64,000 nt of DNA from Daucus carota subsp. sativus. Lineage: Eukaryota > Streptophyta > Magnoliopsida > Apiales > Apiaceae. The notes beneath the pieces are model-generated. The model made no database searches. It worked only from the letters and a program-made list of their open reading frames with translations, and was not told the DNA's origin. The stretch is from NCBI RefSeq assembly GCF_001625215.2, contig NC_030386.2:21918545-21982544 (forward strand). Reading direction: 5' to 3'. Made by a program: the position numbers and the translations under genes. Shown piece by piece: positions 24,171 to 37,034 of this stretch (its first letter is position 1; each line of letters starts with the position of its first letter).

Positions 24171-24362
24171 GGTTTTTCTATGGTGTGCCCAAGGGCACAC
24201 ACTAAGCACTAATTTTTATGAGTTTGGTGCATTTTTATTGGTCATGTAATCATAAATATGGATGGCCCCCCTGTATTTACACCAACTCCACCAATCAAAA
24301 TCCACTAAACTCATCAAATTTAGTGCTTAATGTGTGCCCTTGGGCACACACTAGAAAGACCC
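24171..24362. mobile_element. Mutator-like MITE with 10-bp target duplication
   Basis: A perfect TTATTTTAAC duplication flanks it (24161-24170 and 24363-24372). The ends GGTTTTTCTATGGTGTGCCC and GGGTCTTTCTAGTGTGTGCCC (right end inverted) continue into an inner palindrome GTGCCCAAGGGCAC and TAAGCACTAA, so the 192-bp element is nearly one hairpin. A 9-10 bp duplication fits the Mutator class. Confidence 0.8.
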
Positions 24363-25259
24363 TTATTTTAACAATAAGCAAAAGAACTTGTATCATGCAT
24401 CATGTAGATGGATAATTTGCACTTGAGTAGACCTTTTAAACTTTTCATTATGATTTGCAAATTTTAATTTTAGGTTTACTTAGCCTTCAAAGAGCATATA
24501 AATCCATTTCTATTTTTTATTTTATCTTGACCACTCCGTCAATTTGTTAGCTACTTCATAAAAGATTGATGAAGTAATTGACAAATTCATGACCATCAAT
24601 CAAATTGACGACCATCAATCAAATTGACGGATAAATAAATAGTCGTTACATAAATTAAAGTTTATGAATTTGATGGAAAAATCATTTATTGTGATTTATA
24701 ATTATGTTGTAAATATAATTTTCAAAAAATAATAAACTTATTATTTTTATATAATAAATATCATGTAAATTAAGGAATTACGGATTGAGCGCGTTCGAGG
24801 AGATCGCTCTAAAGAAATCAGATCATTTTGAATAGAATTTACATTAGTACAATTTAGTTTTGGTTATTACGTCTCATATCAGACCAGATTAGGTGAGTTT
24901 CATTCGTTGACAAATCTACTCCTACATAACGTACAGAACAATTGGAGAACTGATCACATCTTACCAACTCTTTCTGATCATCTTCGATTATGTACATTCT
25001 AATTAAAAATAATTATAATATGTTATAAATAAAAAATATATAGAAATTATATAAAAAAATTCAATTTCAATATTACAATCCCTTTATCTATATTTATAGC
25101 CAACTTCCTCATATTAACTATATTTGTCAAATCTGTAAAAAAATTTCATGCCATTTATTTTTATTATTAAAATGATACCGTTTTAAAATATAACCAACCA
25201 ATATAAGTAACATCAAGGAAGCACAATATTAATAACATTTTTTTTTTTTTTGAAATATA

Positions 25260-25478
25260 CTCCCCCGTCCCCGTGATTGTTTATGTTTAGTGTTTGCACG
25301 CATTTTGGGGCTCTTATAAAGCATAGTTTCATAATTATTTTTTTTAAATTTCCTGCTTTTGAATAAAAGTTTAAACATCAAATTTTATTCAGAGAATTTT
25401 TTTTTTAAAGATATATTATGAAGAGTATTGAAAAGTGTGCCAAAAGGTAACGTAAAGAAATGAAGGAGACATAAGAAG
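25260..25478. mobile_element. Degenerate Stowaway-like MITE
   Basis: Left end TA then CTCCCCCGTCCCCGTG; the interior has TTTGCACGCATTTT and GTAACGTAAAGAAATG as in 59933-60161; the right end has decayed to GAGACATAAGAAG then TA. Confidence 0.6.
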
Positions 25479-25924
25479 TAATTAACAAATATAATCCATG
25501 TCATCGAAACACAATATATTAGCGGTTCTAATTTTAGTCAGCTTAGATGCTCTAATATTGATATCAAATTAGGTATGATTTAATTGCTGTTAAACATCAT
25601 TGTTGTGATACCATATATTGTCTTGTCCCAAAAATAAAATCCAATGCACTTCCAAACAAAGGAAAGCATCACACGAACCAACCAAATAGACTCAATACAA
25701 CAGTTGTATCATTTCAAAATATCATGTCTTTTGTTAAAACTTCACCATCAGAAACAACCACCACACCAGAACATCAAATTATTGTATTTTTCAACTCATG
25801 AGCCATGAATAAACAACACAAATAGACTTAATTCATCAAATTAAATATATGGAAAAAACTGCATTCACCACAAGTGCCATGATGTTTTTGAGATCATTAT
25901 CTGCATCTTGTGTCTGGACTGATC

Positions 25925-27799
25925 TTATTCTTCTTGATCAAGTTTGCTGCCCGAAACATCTACAACAAACCGATATCTGACGTCGTTTTTCTCCAATCTC
26001 TCAAAGGCTTTGTTTATGTAATCCATCTTCACTACTTCAATTGATGAAGTTATCTCCTTCTCATTGCAGAAAGCAAGCATTTCTTCTGTTTCTTTGATGC
26101 TCCCTATGAAGCTCCCTGTTATGGCCTTCCTCCCTACACAAAATTTCCCAAAAAAATATTACTAACAAATGATATTTTACGACATTTGGTCAAGTCAGTC
26201 ATAGTTCACCACAACAATTCTGTAACAGAACGGACTTGGTTATCATGTCAAATTCAACTCCGCTCTGGTGAGCGAAAATATGTATCGACTTACCAAGCAT
26301 AACCATGGGGGAGATAAACTGCAAAGGAGTATTGATAACCCCCATCAAGATCAACTTCCCATCAAGTTTCAACAAGGAGAGGTAAGGTTCGAGTGGGTGA
26401 TTAACAGGCACGGTGTCAATGATATAATCAAGCGAATCAGCAGCTTCTTGCATCTGAGTAGTATCCGAGCTGACAAGGTATGCATCTGCACCAAGATGAT
26501 CCATTGCCTCCTCTTTCTTCTTGTCAGACGAGCTTATGACAGTCACATGATGTCCCATGGCTTTCGCTAACTTCACCCCCATGTGTCCGACCCCTCCAAG
26601 CCCTAAAATCCCCCCTTTAAGTCCAGCAATCTTACTTAAACCAAAGTGAGTCAGAGGACTGTAAACTGTCACCCCTGCACATAACAGAGGTGCTGCCTGT
26701 TCCGGTGCCATTCCATCTGGAATTTTCACTGCAAACCTATCGGAAAGAAGTACACATCAATTAGATTCAATAAAATGTAAGATCAAATATTTCTTCAATC
26801 TGAGATAATGTGAAGCATGAGCTAATCAAAATGAATAATTACTTTTGATCGACAACCATGGAGCTGGAGAAGCCTCCTTGGGTGGGCTTGCCATCGGTGT
26901 AGACATCGTTGTAGGACCAGATCTTCTTGTTGCAGTACTGCTCAACATCAGCGTTGCACGGCCTGCAGTTTTTACAACATCCAACTATCGTGCCAACTCC
27001 AACACAATCTCCTACCTTGAACCTTGTTACATCTGTCCCAATCTCCACCACCTCACCAACCACTTCATGCCTTTACAACAAGAAGAACATATTAAAGCAC
27101 AATCAATGTGAACCAGGAACCCAGAATTAAATGCACAGAATCTTACTACTTAGTACTACTCATCTGCTTATATCAGAGGAATTAATTTAATATCCCATCT
27201 ATCCAATAATTGACAATCTAGTCATATTCTTTGTCGAACTTCCACCAGCTATTAAATAATTGTACTATAAAAAGCTAATCCTATATAAAATCAAAAACCC
27301 AGTCTCTCTTTATAAGAAACTTTAATCTTTAAATTGGTGAGTTTTTCTATAAAGGAAAACTATTTATACTAGTTCAGCACCGGCTAATTTGAAATCCTAG
27401 TTCCGCCCCTGAGTCCGATAAACACATAATTTTACGTATTAAGATTTGCAAAATTTGCTACAAAAACCAAAATCAGCAAAATGAAAATTCACATACCCTG
27501 GAACCATGGGATAATTGGAAGCTCCAAGATCATTCTTGATCTGGTGAATATCAGTATGGCAAATCCCACAGCAAGTGATCTTGATGAAAATATCTTCAGG
27601 GGCTGTGTCTCTGTTGATTCAAAAATATACATACAAAGTAAAAGTAAGAACAATTAAAATAATATGAAGTAAGTTGAATGAGTGAAGCAAGAAGATAATT
27701 TTGAAGAAACCTGAGAGTGTAAGTGTAAGGTGAGAGAACTCCAGAAGGGTCTCTTGCAGCCCATCCAATTGTCTTTCTCTCAACTTCTAAGCTCCCCAT
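25925..27799 (-). CDS. CAD: Cinnamyl alcohol dehydrogenase
   Basis: Five exons on the minus strand: 27711-27799, 27497-27610, 26843-27070, 26294-26736 and 25925-26133, all GT-AG, joining in frame to 360 residues, the normal CAD length. It is a zinc-dependent medium-chain dehydrogenase. Catalytic-zinc residues are in CGICHTD and PGHE, the structural-zinc cysteines in [17 protein letters not shown], and the NADP-binding GLGGVG follows. [18 protein letters not shown] and [15 protein letters not shown] place it with lignin-type CADs rather than the related Apiaceae mannitol dehydrogenases. It reduces hydroxycinnamaldehydes to monolignols with NADPH in the cytosol. The residue in VPVNHPLEP is N where many lignin CADs have F; its effect is unknown. 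Intron 2 is the longest. Confidence 0.95.
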
Positions 27800-27864
27800 T
27801 TCTTTTATTTCCGAGCAAAGAAATAAGTGACTTTTTTGTAATGGGAAGTGTATGGATAGCACAC

Positions 27865-27874
27865 ATATATATAC
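27865..27874 (-). promoter_or_regulatory. TATA box of CAD
   Basis: TATATATATG on the minus strand lies about 66 bp before the ATG at 27799, a usual plant spacing with a short leader. Confidence 0.6.
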
Positions 27875-27875
27875 G

Positions 27876-28785
27876 CAGTGGAGAGTTTTAGTTAGCTAGG
27901 CGACTTTTGAAAGGAGACAAGTTAGCTACAGGCGGGGTTGGTGAACCATTTTTTAAAGGTATAAGCAATGTATGATATCTTGATAAATATATTTATTTAT
28001 TCAATTATTATTATTCTTTATATAATATTAATTAATTATAATATTGTGTTATCCTAACATAAATATAGCAATGACTGCAGCACATCTTTGACTCAGCTCG
28101 AGGATAGCTTTGTATGCGTGAAAGATGTGCATCGCTATTTGGCTGGCTGCCTCAGAAACCCAGCTTCGGTACTTATAAATCAGAAATAAGTTATATATTT
28201 CGTATGATTTGTGTAAAAGAATTATAAGTTAAATTCTGATATATATATAAGAGTTAAGTTGACGGTTAATTTTTTTTATTCGAAGACGTTAATTTTAAAC
28301 TTTTGATAGATATACATAGAAATTATAATATTTTTATAAAAAAATCACTCATTTTATAGATTTTTCCATCCAATAACTTTTTCACATGGTTGTGTTTTTT
28401 ATAGTATGTTCCCTTTTCGAACATTACACTACTAAAGATATTAGCTTTACGTTGGTGACGAGAAAAGGGTAAATACAGGTTCACCAACCATGTAAACAAC
28501 TGCAGCAAGAAAAGGAAAATTTTGAACTAACATGATACTAAAATCTACAAAAACCTCACATTGACTTGCATTTACTTTTTTTTCTTCTCTAGAATTTTAA
28601 TACGATAGAGAAGTTACTTGAAAGAATTATATGTTATCTTTGGGGTCAGTAACGTGCTTTGGACGTGTTTATTGATTGAAAAGTTCACCAAGAATATTTG
28701 ATTTTTCATATCTTTTCTCTAAACCTCACAGCATTATCGTCTTTTCTTCATACGTACTTATGAACTTACTCAGGCTAAGGTGCTG
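27876..28785. other. CAD upstream region
   Basis: Promoter-side DNA of CAD. No AC-rich MYB element was identified with confidence and no repeat with clear ends was recognised. Confidence 0.35.
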
Positions 28786-29000
28786 CTCCCTCTATCCCCC
28801 TCATTCCATTTCTTCACGTTACTTTTTGGCACGTTGTTTCACGCTCATTTAAAGTATAGTTTTTCTTCTGAATAAAAGTTTGATGTTTAAACTTTTATTC
28901 AAAAAAAAAAATTATAAAAAAAATTATGAAACAATATTTTATACGAGCTTCAAAATGCGTGCAAACAGTGTACGTAAACAATTCAGGGTGATGGAGGGAG
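28786..29000. mobile_element. Stowaway-like MITE 6, diverged
   Basis: CTCCCTCTATCCCCCTCATT on the left and ATGGAGGGAG then TA on the right; the interior GTTACTTTTTGGCACG and AAAATGCGTGCAAACAG match the group of 59933-60161. The left flank is TG, not TA. Confidence 0.65.
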
Positions 29001-29139
29001 TAATATTGGGCATATTCGGCAGATCATTTCTGCGATATAAGAATTTATTTCAAGATTTATATATGCTATACATAGCATTTTTTGATAATTCGAGCGTTAC
29101 CATAATCCTACCTACTCTTGTATATTCGATCATACAAGT

Positions 29140-29784
29140 TAGGGGTGATCACGGTCTGGTTTAAACCGCAAAATCCGCATAAATCAATCCGATATTAATT
29201 CGATCCAAACCGAAACCGCAATGAGGTTTACGGTTTCGGTTCGACTAATTTAAAAAACCGTGGTTTGTGGGTTGGTTTCGGTTTTATATTAAACCAACCC
29301 GTTATAAAACTGAACCGCATGTGTATATATATAGTATAAATATTTAATATTATATATATACAAAATATTAGTTTTACATAAATATATTAATTTTTTAGTT
29401 TATACTTGCTAGGTTGTTTAGTTGCTTACCTTATCAATACCAACTAAGTGTCATATCAATTCAGTAATCCACGACTTCGGTTCAACTTTATGCATTTTAT
29501 TAGACTAAAATTTGTATTTTAATTTAACTATGTGAAATTATGTAAATTGAGACAAAATGTTCTTCTATTTTCTAGTGTTATTCATAAATTCTCATTTCTG
29601 ATTATAAGCCTTAGTCATAAACCGATCAATCCGCTTAACCGAACCATTAAAAACCGCACCGCTTGGTCCGGGTTAAATGGTTTGCGGGTCGCGAGTTGGT
29701 TTGAGATTTTTAAAAACCGCTAATATATGGTTTGGTTCCGGTTCTACCTCCAACCCGAACCAAACCGGACCGCGATCACCCCTA
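29140..29784. mobile_element. Non-autonomous hAT-like element (copy B)
   Basis: Terminal repeats TAGGGGTGATCACGGTC and GACCGCGATCACCCCTA are flanked by a perfect 8-bp duplication ATACAAGT (29132-29139 and 29785-29792). The subterminal regions are rich in AAACCG / CGGTTT units; the core is AT-rich and non-coding. Same design as 3404-4294. The open frames that cross its right half are not genes. Confidence 0.9.
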
Positions 29785-29792
29785 ATACAAGT

Positions 29793-30718
29793 GATGTGGC
29801 ACATATTCAAGATTCAACATTTTCATACAAATATGGTTGTAAATGGTCCGCAAATTCGCATAGTTTCATATACGAAATTTATGATCGGAGTGTGAAAATG
29901 GTCCAAACTAGTGGACGTCCTAACCAAACCACAATTTCAAGATAAAAGGCAGGCAGCCATTCACATGGTGGCACCTCAACTCTGCATCCACAAAGCCAGA
30001 GATGCCCACCACATCAACCATTCCATCACTTTTTATCCATACTTGATGCTACTCTTTTTTAGTGCTTAGCCCAAACAGATGTCACACAAACGTGGCCAAA
30101 CCCTCTGATAATTTTTAAAATTAAAACCGAACCGAAATCGAAAATTTAGATTAAAAACGAAAAATTTGGCACCAAACCTGGTTGTATTTGTGGACCACTC
30201 GTTCAACAACTCATTACAAGAACTATTCAAAATATCATGTCGTAAGAGTGAAGAAATGTTGGCGGATGAGATAAAAGTTTAGCAGCGCTTCAACAATATT
30301 TTGGTGCCACTTGCTTGGAAGTCAATTTTAGAAAGCTCAGGCTCTACTCCATCGGATCGTGTTCAGCTACAGCTCGGCTTGTCTCGGAATATCAGCGCAA
30401 GAATAAAACATGGGTTGACGTGCTTAAACTAGGCTTATCTTATTAGATATTTGATCACAAAAAATAGCGGTATATGATTTGGCAACAAACGAAAAAAGAA
30501 AGCCACAGGCCCACAATCATGAGAATCATGACTTGAAGTTTATAATAAGGGAGAATCACAATTTATATATTGTCATTTGTCTATTTTAAATGAATTCAGC
30601 GTTATTAGGTAATCCTATTCGAATCATTTAACTCACAGGCTGTCTCTTCTTGATTATGAACTGAAATTTTCCTTTTTCCATGCTGCTTCTGAGACCTGTT
30701 TTTTTCAAAGATATAAAA
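29793..30718. other. Gene-free stretch
   Basis: No coding exon, RNA gene or bounded repeat was recognised. A TTTTTAGTGCTTAGCCCA fragment near 30057 resembles the inner part of the 24171-24362 MITE. Confidence 0.35.
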
Positions 30719-30955
30719 ACCGTTTGGGTGAGTTTAAAATAAATGTTTCTTGCTTAAAGTAAAGAAGTGAAGTATAAATTAAAAGCAAGTTAACACTTAT
30801 AAGTGATTAAAATGTTTGGAAAAGAAGTAGAAGCAATGAAACAAAAACCAGTATTCTCAACTTCTTATAAGTACTTCCTAACTTTTTATATAAACAGTAC
30901 GAATAAGTGTTTATAAACCCACAATCCGGACTTTTAAGCCCGGCCAAACACCCCC
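30719..30955 (+). mobile_element. MITE of the GTTTGGGT family, copy 3
   Basis: Starts ACCGTTTGGGTGAGTTT and ends GCCCGGCCAAACACCCCC. The interior AAAAGAAGTAGAAGCAATG and TTCTCAACTTCTTATAAGTA resemble the copies at 5269 and 6652, but it is clearly diverged. Confidence 0.5.
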
Positions 30956-31862
30956 ATAATCTCAACTTACTGTGACCTCCAATTACGAGAATGATGTATA
31001 TTTTTCAGTTAACTTATTCTCTTCGTTTTCTTCTTTGAAACGACAACAATCTAAAAAGTTGAAGGGGGCAAAATGCCAGAAAAGCCGCTCAATCTTGTAC
31101 TGTAATTGTAGTGGCCCATCATTCAGGTCCTAAACGTAGCGAAGTTTCAGTTCAATCTAGACATACAAATACATAATATTCATTTCAGACAATATTAACA
31201 GCCTTGTTTCTGCTTGTCCCAACTTAGAATGGACTAGGTAAGTTCGGGCAGGCTGTTGATTGCTGTCATGAGATATTTTGCATACGTTACATGCCATATT
31301 TTAATTTCATTAAGCTATCTGTTTCACAGCAGACAAAGCTACATTGGAGTCCTGGATCACAGTAATAAAAGTATGTCCATATGGTTTGATGTCAAAGCTA
31401 TTGTCATGTTTGTGGAACCAAATATAGCCAAATTAGTTACAATCCTCATGCTTATTACTTTACTTACTACCATAGCTTAACCAGCCCTAGGGCCTTGAGA
31501 GTTAAGCGGGAATGCTGGCATCAACTATTCAATTCTACACATACTACAAGTCTGTAATACACAGGCCTTTATGTATGTAAGGATTTAGTAGTAGCACATC
31601 TAATCAAACTTACTGGGTGTGATAATATACGTTCACTGGGCATAACAGATGGGACAACAAGGTTCATGGGTCTAAAACAGATCATTTATGTTCATTGATG
31701 ACCCATAACATGATGAGAGAAAACGGGGACCATAACATGATGAGAGTAAATTATGCAAAACTATTCATTGTTTAATCATCTTCATTCCACAACTAGTTTG
31801 CAGATGTACTGTGGACTAAAAAAACTACGAATTAGCCAGAGGTCCCTTTAGTAGTTCAATAA
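30956..31862. other. Gene-free stretch
   Basis: No credible exon. A short direct repeat, ACCATAACATGATGAGAG, occurs near 31690-31745. Otherwise nothing recognised. Confidence 0.35.
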
Positions 31863-32139
31863 TGTTGTGTTTGGTTGGGGAGAATGGAATGACTAAATTT
31901 AAATGAAAATAGTAGAGATAGAAGGAAATTTTTTGAAAACAATTGAGGGAGTGCAAAATTGTTATGAAGAGATTAGAGAAGAAAATGGAGCATTCCTTCT
32001 CAAATTGGGTGTGTGATCTCTAGTATATGGTGCAACGAATGGAATGGAGGAAGGAATGAAATTTATAAACATTTGTCCATAATATAGTTCAAATTCATTC
32101 CATTCCTTCCATATTCATTCACCCCAACCAAATACAACA
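31863..32139. mobile_element. PIF/Harbinger-like MITE
   Basis: Inverted ends TGTTGTGTTTGGTTGGGG and CCCCAACCAAATACAACA, with TAA on both sides (31860-31862, 32140-32142). The interior has GGAATGGAATGA repeats. 277 bp, non-coding. The 3-bp TAA duplication is the PIF/Harbinger mark. Confidence 0.7.
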
Positions 32140-32142
32140 TAA

Positions 32143-33257
32143 CAGCACTAACATAGCTCAAATATAGTGGTAATAGACAATACCTTCTGAAGAGGGTTTA
32201 TAGTTTACAGAATAAGCTACACAGGAAAGGGAAACAAAAATAAATAAAATCAGTTTTAAGTGGAATAAAATAAAGGGATTCTATAAATTGATAATCCAGT
32301 GTAGTATCTAGTCGTTTGAATAGAAATGGATTTGAGTTTGGGCAAAAAAGTACAAATGAAGAGGTCACAAGAAGTGGGGTGAAGAAGATTATAGAATATA
32401 AATAGGAGATGGTAGAGTTTGTGAAAAATAAGAGAGAGCAGGATGAGCATTAATTTGTAAATTAAATAGAAATAATTTTATTAATAAAAATGAAAATTGA
32501 AAATATTATGTTACGCAGAAATGTCATAAAACAGAGTAACTTCATTACCTTCCAACCAAGCACAGCCTACAAGTTAGTATTCACATTCCATATGTCAATT
32601 ACCTAAATGCTGGGAGATGCTTATTGACAGGTGATAAGTTATCATTTGTATGTATAATTTAAACCGCCTTAATGTACATAGGACAGGTAAATAAAGAGGC
32701 TACATACAAACAAAACTGACACTAATGTTTACCTGCTTATTTGCTGGAGTTTGACCTCAGGATAGACAAACTGTCAGATTGCCAGTAACTGTGTTATTCA
32801 GTTGTTGAATTGGATCTTCAGCAATGGATCTGTGATTCTGTATACAACATATATCTATCGATAGGGATACATACATAGCTGCTAAATTAGAACTTGCAAA
32901 ACATTAATTTCCGGTTTTGGTTTTCGCAAAGCAGGGAGCATGGTGAGCAAGTGTAACACAATCAATTTTAGGGCATGCAAATCACTTTTTATGACACCAT
33001 ACAGGGCAAGCAAATTACTTTTTATGACACCATACAAATAGAAGTTACCTTGTAAATGTTTAGAAAAATATAACAAAAGACAAGATTCATTCACAACATT
33101 TCTGCAATACAGCAATAAGTAGAAACCATGCATTCATATATATGGAGGTGCAAATGGCTAACTGTGTCATATAACTTTATTAATAGCTTAAGAACTACCA
33201 AACACTTCAGGCTGTTATTCTCCTAATGTGAGTTTCCCTGAAAATCCATGTGAAACT
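32143..33257. other. SDH6 3' flank, no gene seen
   Basis: AT-rich; a short direct repeat with ACTTTTTATGACACCATACA occurs at about 32984 and 33017. No coding exon recognised; part may be the 3' UTR of the gene at 33258-35365. Confidence 0.35.
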
Positions 33258-35365
33258 CTACGAGGACACTCCTTTCTTGCTCTCCACCCATTCCAAAAAC
33301 TTAACTTGTGCACCCATGCTATCCATCCTGTAAAGTTGATGGTAGTGATTTCCAATTTCATGCCCAAATGTCCAACCGAAGACAGCTCCGGCTGCCAAGG
33401 ATAGTGCAGTACCTAACAAGAAAAAATAAACTTATTGCAATTTTTGTATTAATAGCTTTTTATTTGCTTTTGTACATACTGCCTCCTGCCAAGTTTCTAC
33501 TCATGTGTTTGTGGAACTGATTTTCGAAAGAGAGAAAAAAAAAGAGAACCCAACAAATTGACTTTAAAAAACATTAGGATATGTGAATAAATAGTTGCAT
33601 TTATTTTGCTGAAGTCCAATCCGAATAGAAGATGTGCACCAATACCAAACCAACTTGGTAAACATCCAACTATCCAAAACAAACTCGCAAAATAATTATC
33701 TTCTATTTCAATTTAGAGATGCCAAATACAACCACCTGTTTCATATTAATGGTTCCCACTAATTTAGCCGTAATCCTCATGTAAGGACCAAAAGCAGCTG
33801 CTCTATCTTGTATCCTACAGTAATTATAAGACAAGTGGCACTATGTGATGGTGAACATATAATTATATCTTAAAATCATTTAAATTTTTAGTTTATAGGG
33901 ATTATCAACTTCAAAAGTCACGAGATTTGCAAATGATTTACACAAAACGATTTTCTAAGTGATACATCAAATTATGAACAAACTATACTCGGTCACTTCA
34001 ATGAAAAATAGATTATACCTTCAACCGGATAAAGTATTACCTTGACACTATAAACTATAATTTAAAGCATGTTAACAACTACGAGTATATAATGAGAGTG
34101 TAATCAGTGTCTCCCTACCATGAGGACTTTTTGAATATTTCCAAGCAATGCCTGCGAGGTTAGCTGCTCCAAGGACACTTCCTACAGCAGCAAATTTTGT
34201 AACTTCCCGAGCAGACTTTAACTACAAATGTAAATGGGAAAATAAGTATTCAGTTAGAGCCAACATTAAAAAAATGGCAAGAAATACTTCTCTTAAATAG
34301 TACATATGCACTAAGATTAAATATAACTGTGAAATAACAATATTAATATAACTGCGTACTTCAAGTGATTATAAATCTTTTCCACTCGTAGCTTTTCTTT
34401 CTATTTTGTCAATCGAGTATTCTATTATGTCATGTCGAGTATTAAATAACACATAACATCCAGGGCAAACTACTGGTAAGTAAGTAACTGATGACATCTG
34501 ACAAATACAGATCACATGTATGATTTTTTTTTAAGATACCTCAAGTCCTGAAGGCCTAGAATGTATTTTATTTTTGTAATACATAAAACAAAAAAGAACA
34601 TAGTATAGCCATAAATACTGAATTTGTTCCACGTATGAACATAGAAGACCTGCAAGTATGTTACATCCTAACCAGATAAACTAAGAACCTGTTAAGAGCT
34701 CTCTATTCAAATTTCAGATTCTTGCAGCTTAGTTTGTCATACCAAAAAAACATAGCCATAAATCCCAATTTAAAAGACGCCCATCCAAAACACTAACTTA
34801 AATACTCTCTAAGCGGGTTGCGATATCAGACATGACTTGAACCTGACCCAATTTGCCACCTGATTTCAACTGAAAATTTACATTCAACTAAAACCCGAAA
34901 ATAACAGAAAAATGATCCATTCAACTGAAAATTGACTTGAAATGATCCATTATTAGAATTTATTTTTTTAACAATTAAACACTTCTTTCAGTTTTGGTGG
35001 ATTAAGCTTGGGCCGAACTTGACCTGTTAGCACACAAGAACAAGACCTGAAACTGCCACCCCGTGCTACATCACCATCCCAAATACCCACTTTGTATAAA
35101 CAAGCAAACAGAAAAGTACCCACTTAAATGAAATGCTGGAAACAATAATGAGAAAATAAAACAGGTTGATAGTTGAGAGGAGCAAAATACATACAGCTGG
35201 GCCATGAACAGGATCACATGCGATAAACGCATCGACATCAGAATCAGACCAAGAAAGAGGCTTGTGCCGGCCATCAATAAACTTATGATATTTCTCCACA
35301 AACCAAAATCTATCACTCACAAACTCTTTTAAACTCCCAAAAACAGAGTCACCTGTCTCTGCCAT
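33258..35365 (-). CDS. SDH6: Succinate dehydrogenase subunit 6, mitochondrial
   Basis: Three coding exons on the minus strand, 35195-35365, 34119-34221 and 33258-33412, with GT-AG borders, give 142 residues, about the length known for plant SDH6. Landmarks: SWSDSDVDAFIACDPVHGPALKSARE, then LGAANLAGIAWKYSKSPHG, then GAVFGWTFGHEIGNHYHQLYRMDSMGAQVKFLEW. Two hydrophobic, glycine-rich stretches suggest membrane segments. SDH6 is a plant-specific accessory subunit of respiratory complex II of unknown biochemical role. A 5' UTR intron is likely: a CAAG/GTAAT donor at 35902 and a TTTTGTAG acceptor just before the ATG, with a non-coding exon up to about 35990. Family assignment is from recalled motif similarity, so a little less certain than for the other genes. 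Confidence 0.8.
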
Positions 35366-35993
35366 TTTCTACAAAAAAAATTCAAAACACTTCAGATTCA
35401 AGATTATAAACACCAAAATGAGTATCGATATATTTCTAATAGCGTCACAACTGAATATTAACAAGTCATAATTCCGCAAATCACTAGGAACAAGAGAAAC
35501 ACTTGAAATGATACAATACAGAACCTGAAACGACATATGCAGCTTCTTTTCAAGTAATCAACAAAAAATCTTATCGGTGATATCTAAACCTGATTAACCA
35601 ATTACTTGAATTGAAAAGCCTCAAAAGTGGTATATTTAAACCTAAACCAGATAGATAATCAACGGAGCTGCAGAACACTATATTTACGCAATTGAAAGAC
35701 ATATAACACAATAACAGGGCATGACAAAGCACAAATACAAATATATAAGCAATTGGGGCATTTAAAAACCTGCAAAATCACAAGAGGAAAGCAGCGTGTA
35801 TGTATATGTGTATACACAACTACAACAACAAGCAACGACAAGATATGTATAATAATAAAATTAAACGCAATTCGTATAGAGCGGGTGGGAGGGAGATGAT
35901 TACCTTGAGGATTAAACAAGAGGCGGATCGGATCCGTTGAAGATGATGGGAGGCTTTGCTACTGATTTGTGTGCGGGTCTGTCTGTGACGATA

Positions 35994-36555
35994 AAATAAA
36001 AGATTAAAAACCAAAGATAGATGAGGGTATTAGCGGTGCTTTTTGTAAAATTTAAACAATATTTAGACGATAAAATTATATAAATTCCTGCCGATCCATT
36101 TTTTTAAAAATTTCATGACATAAGTACATAACACATGATGACTGTATATTTATATACTTGTAACAGGTCCAACTTCCAAGTGCACGGTAACATATTTTTA
36201 TATATTCATTAAATAATTTTAATATATCTAATATTAGTAATAAATTATTAATTTTATTACATATTTTCTATATTAAACATTGATGTTCTGTTGTCTATGT
36301 CTTATATGGTACAGCAGTTAGATGATAAATTTTTTTAAATGAATTTTTTTTTCTCTAAAATTACATTCTTATACGATTATGTATGCCCCAAAAATAAAGG
36401 AGAGGACGGGAGCGTAAGAATGAGTGGGGTCTAAATTCTAATAGAGCTCTTGGACATGTTTAGAGTTTGTCCAGGTCTCCAGGTCCAGGACATGCTCGAA
36501 GATTTGATGAGGATTTAATAAACTAGCTAATTGAGTGAGAACGGGAGACCGATTA
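35994..36555. other. SDH6 upstream region
   Basis: AT-rich intergenic DNA with no exon or bounded repeat recognised. Confidence 0.35.
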
Positions 36556-36886
36556 GAGCATCTTCAACGCGTTGGCTATATTGGACCGGTAAGATATTAT
36601 GTAAAATTTATTGAATTTGTAAGTTATAATTTAAAAATAGTATGTTATAAATGGAATATATATATCAGTTTAATATGTTAATAAATGATGTGTAATTTTT
36701 CTACAGATTTCTTACAGATCCGTAGACGTAGAGTTTCGACAAATATAGTCATCAAAGGTTGGCTATAGTTATAGACAATGGGTGGATGTGGTTGGAATGT
36801 CAATTTTTGAAAAAGTAGGCTAATTTTTTTATTTATGGCATGCATATCAAAATTTTAGCTAAAGCTCCCCATGCTTGGAGATACTC
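36556..36886 (+). mobile_element. PIF/Harbinger-like MITE, GAGCATC family, copy 1
   Basis: Ends GAGCATCTTCAACGCGTTGG and CTTGGAGATACTC, flanked by TTA on both sides (36553-36555, 36887-36889). The body (TTGGCTATATTGG, AATGATGTGTAATTTTTCTA, CAGATTTCTTACAGATCCGTA) is the inverse of 41547-41920. Confidence 0.8.
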
Positions 36887-37034
36887 TTAGATCTGATGAT
36901 GTTGTATTAGAGTTAGATGACGATCATGAAAGTGGGTAATTTAAATTTCTCTTCATTTCTGTTTAGATTCTATATAAATTATTTCTAATTTAATATTTAT
37001 AAATTAACTACAATTTTCCTTTATACGGATAACT

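Noticed and set aside
26268-27130. Plus-strand frames across the CAD gene
   Set aside because: Mirror readings of CAD exons 3 and 4, which match the enzyme family throughout.
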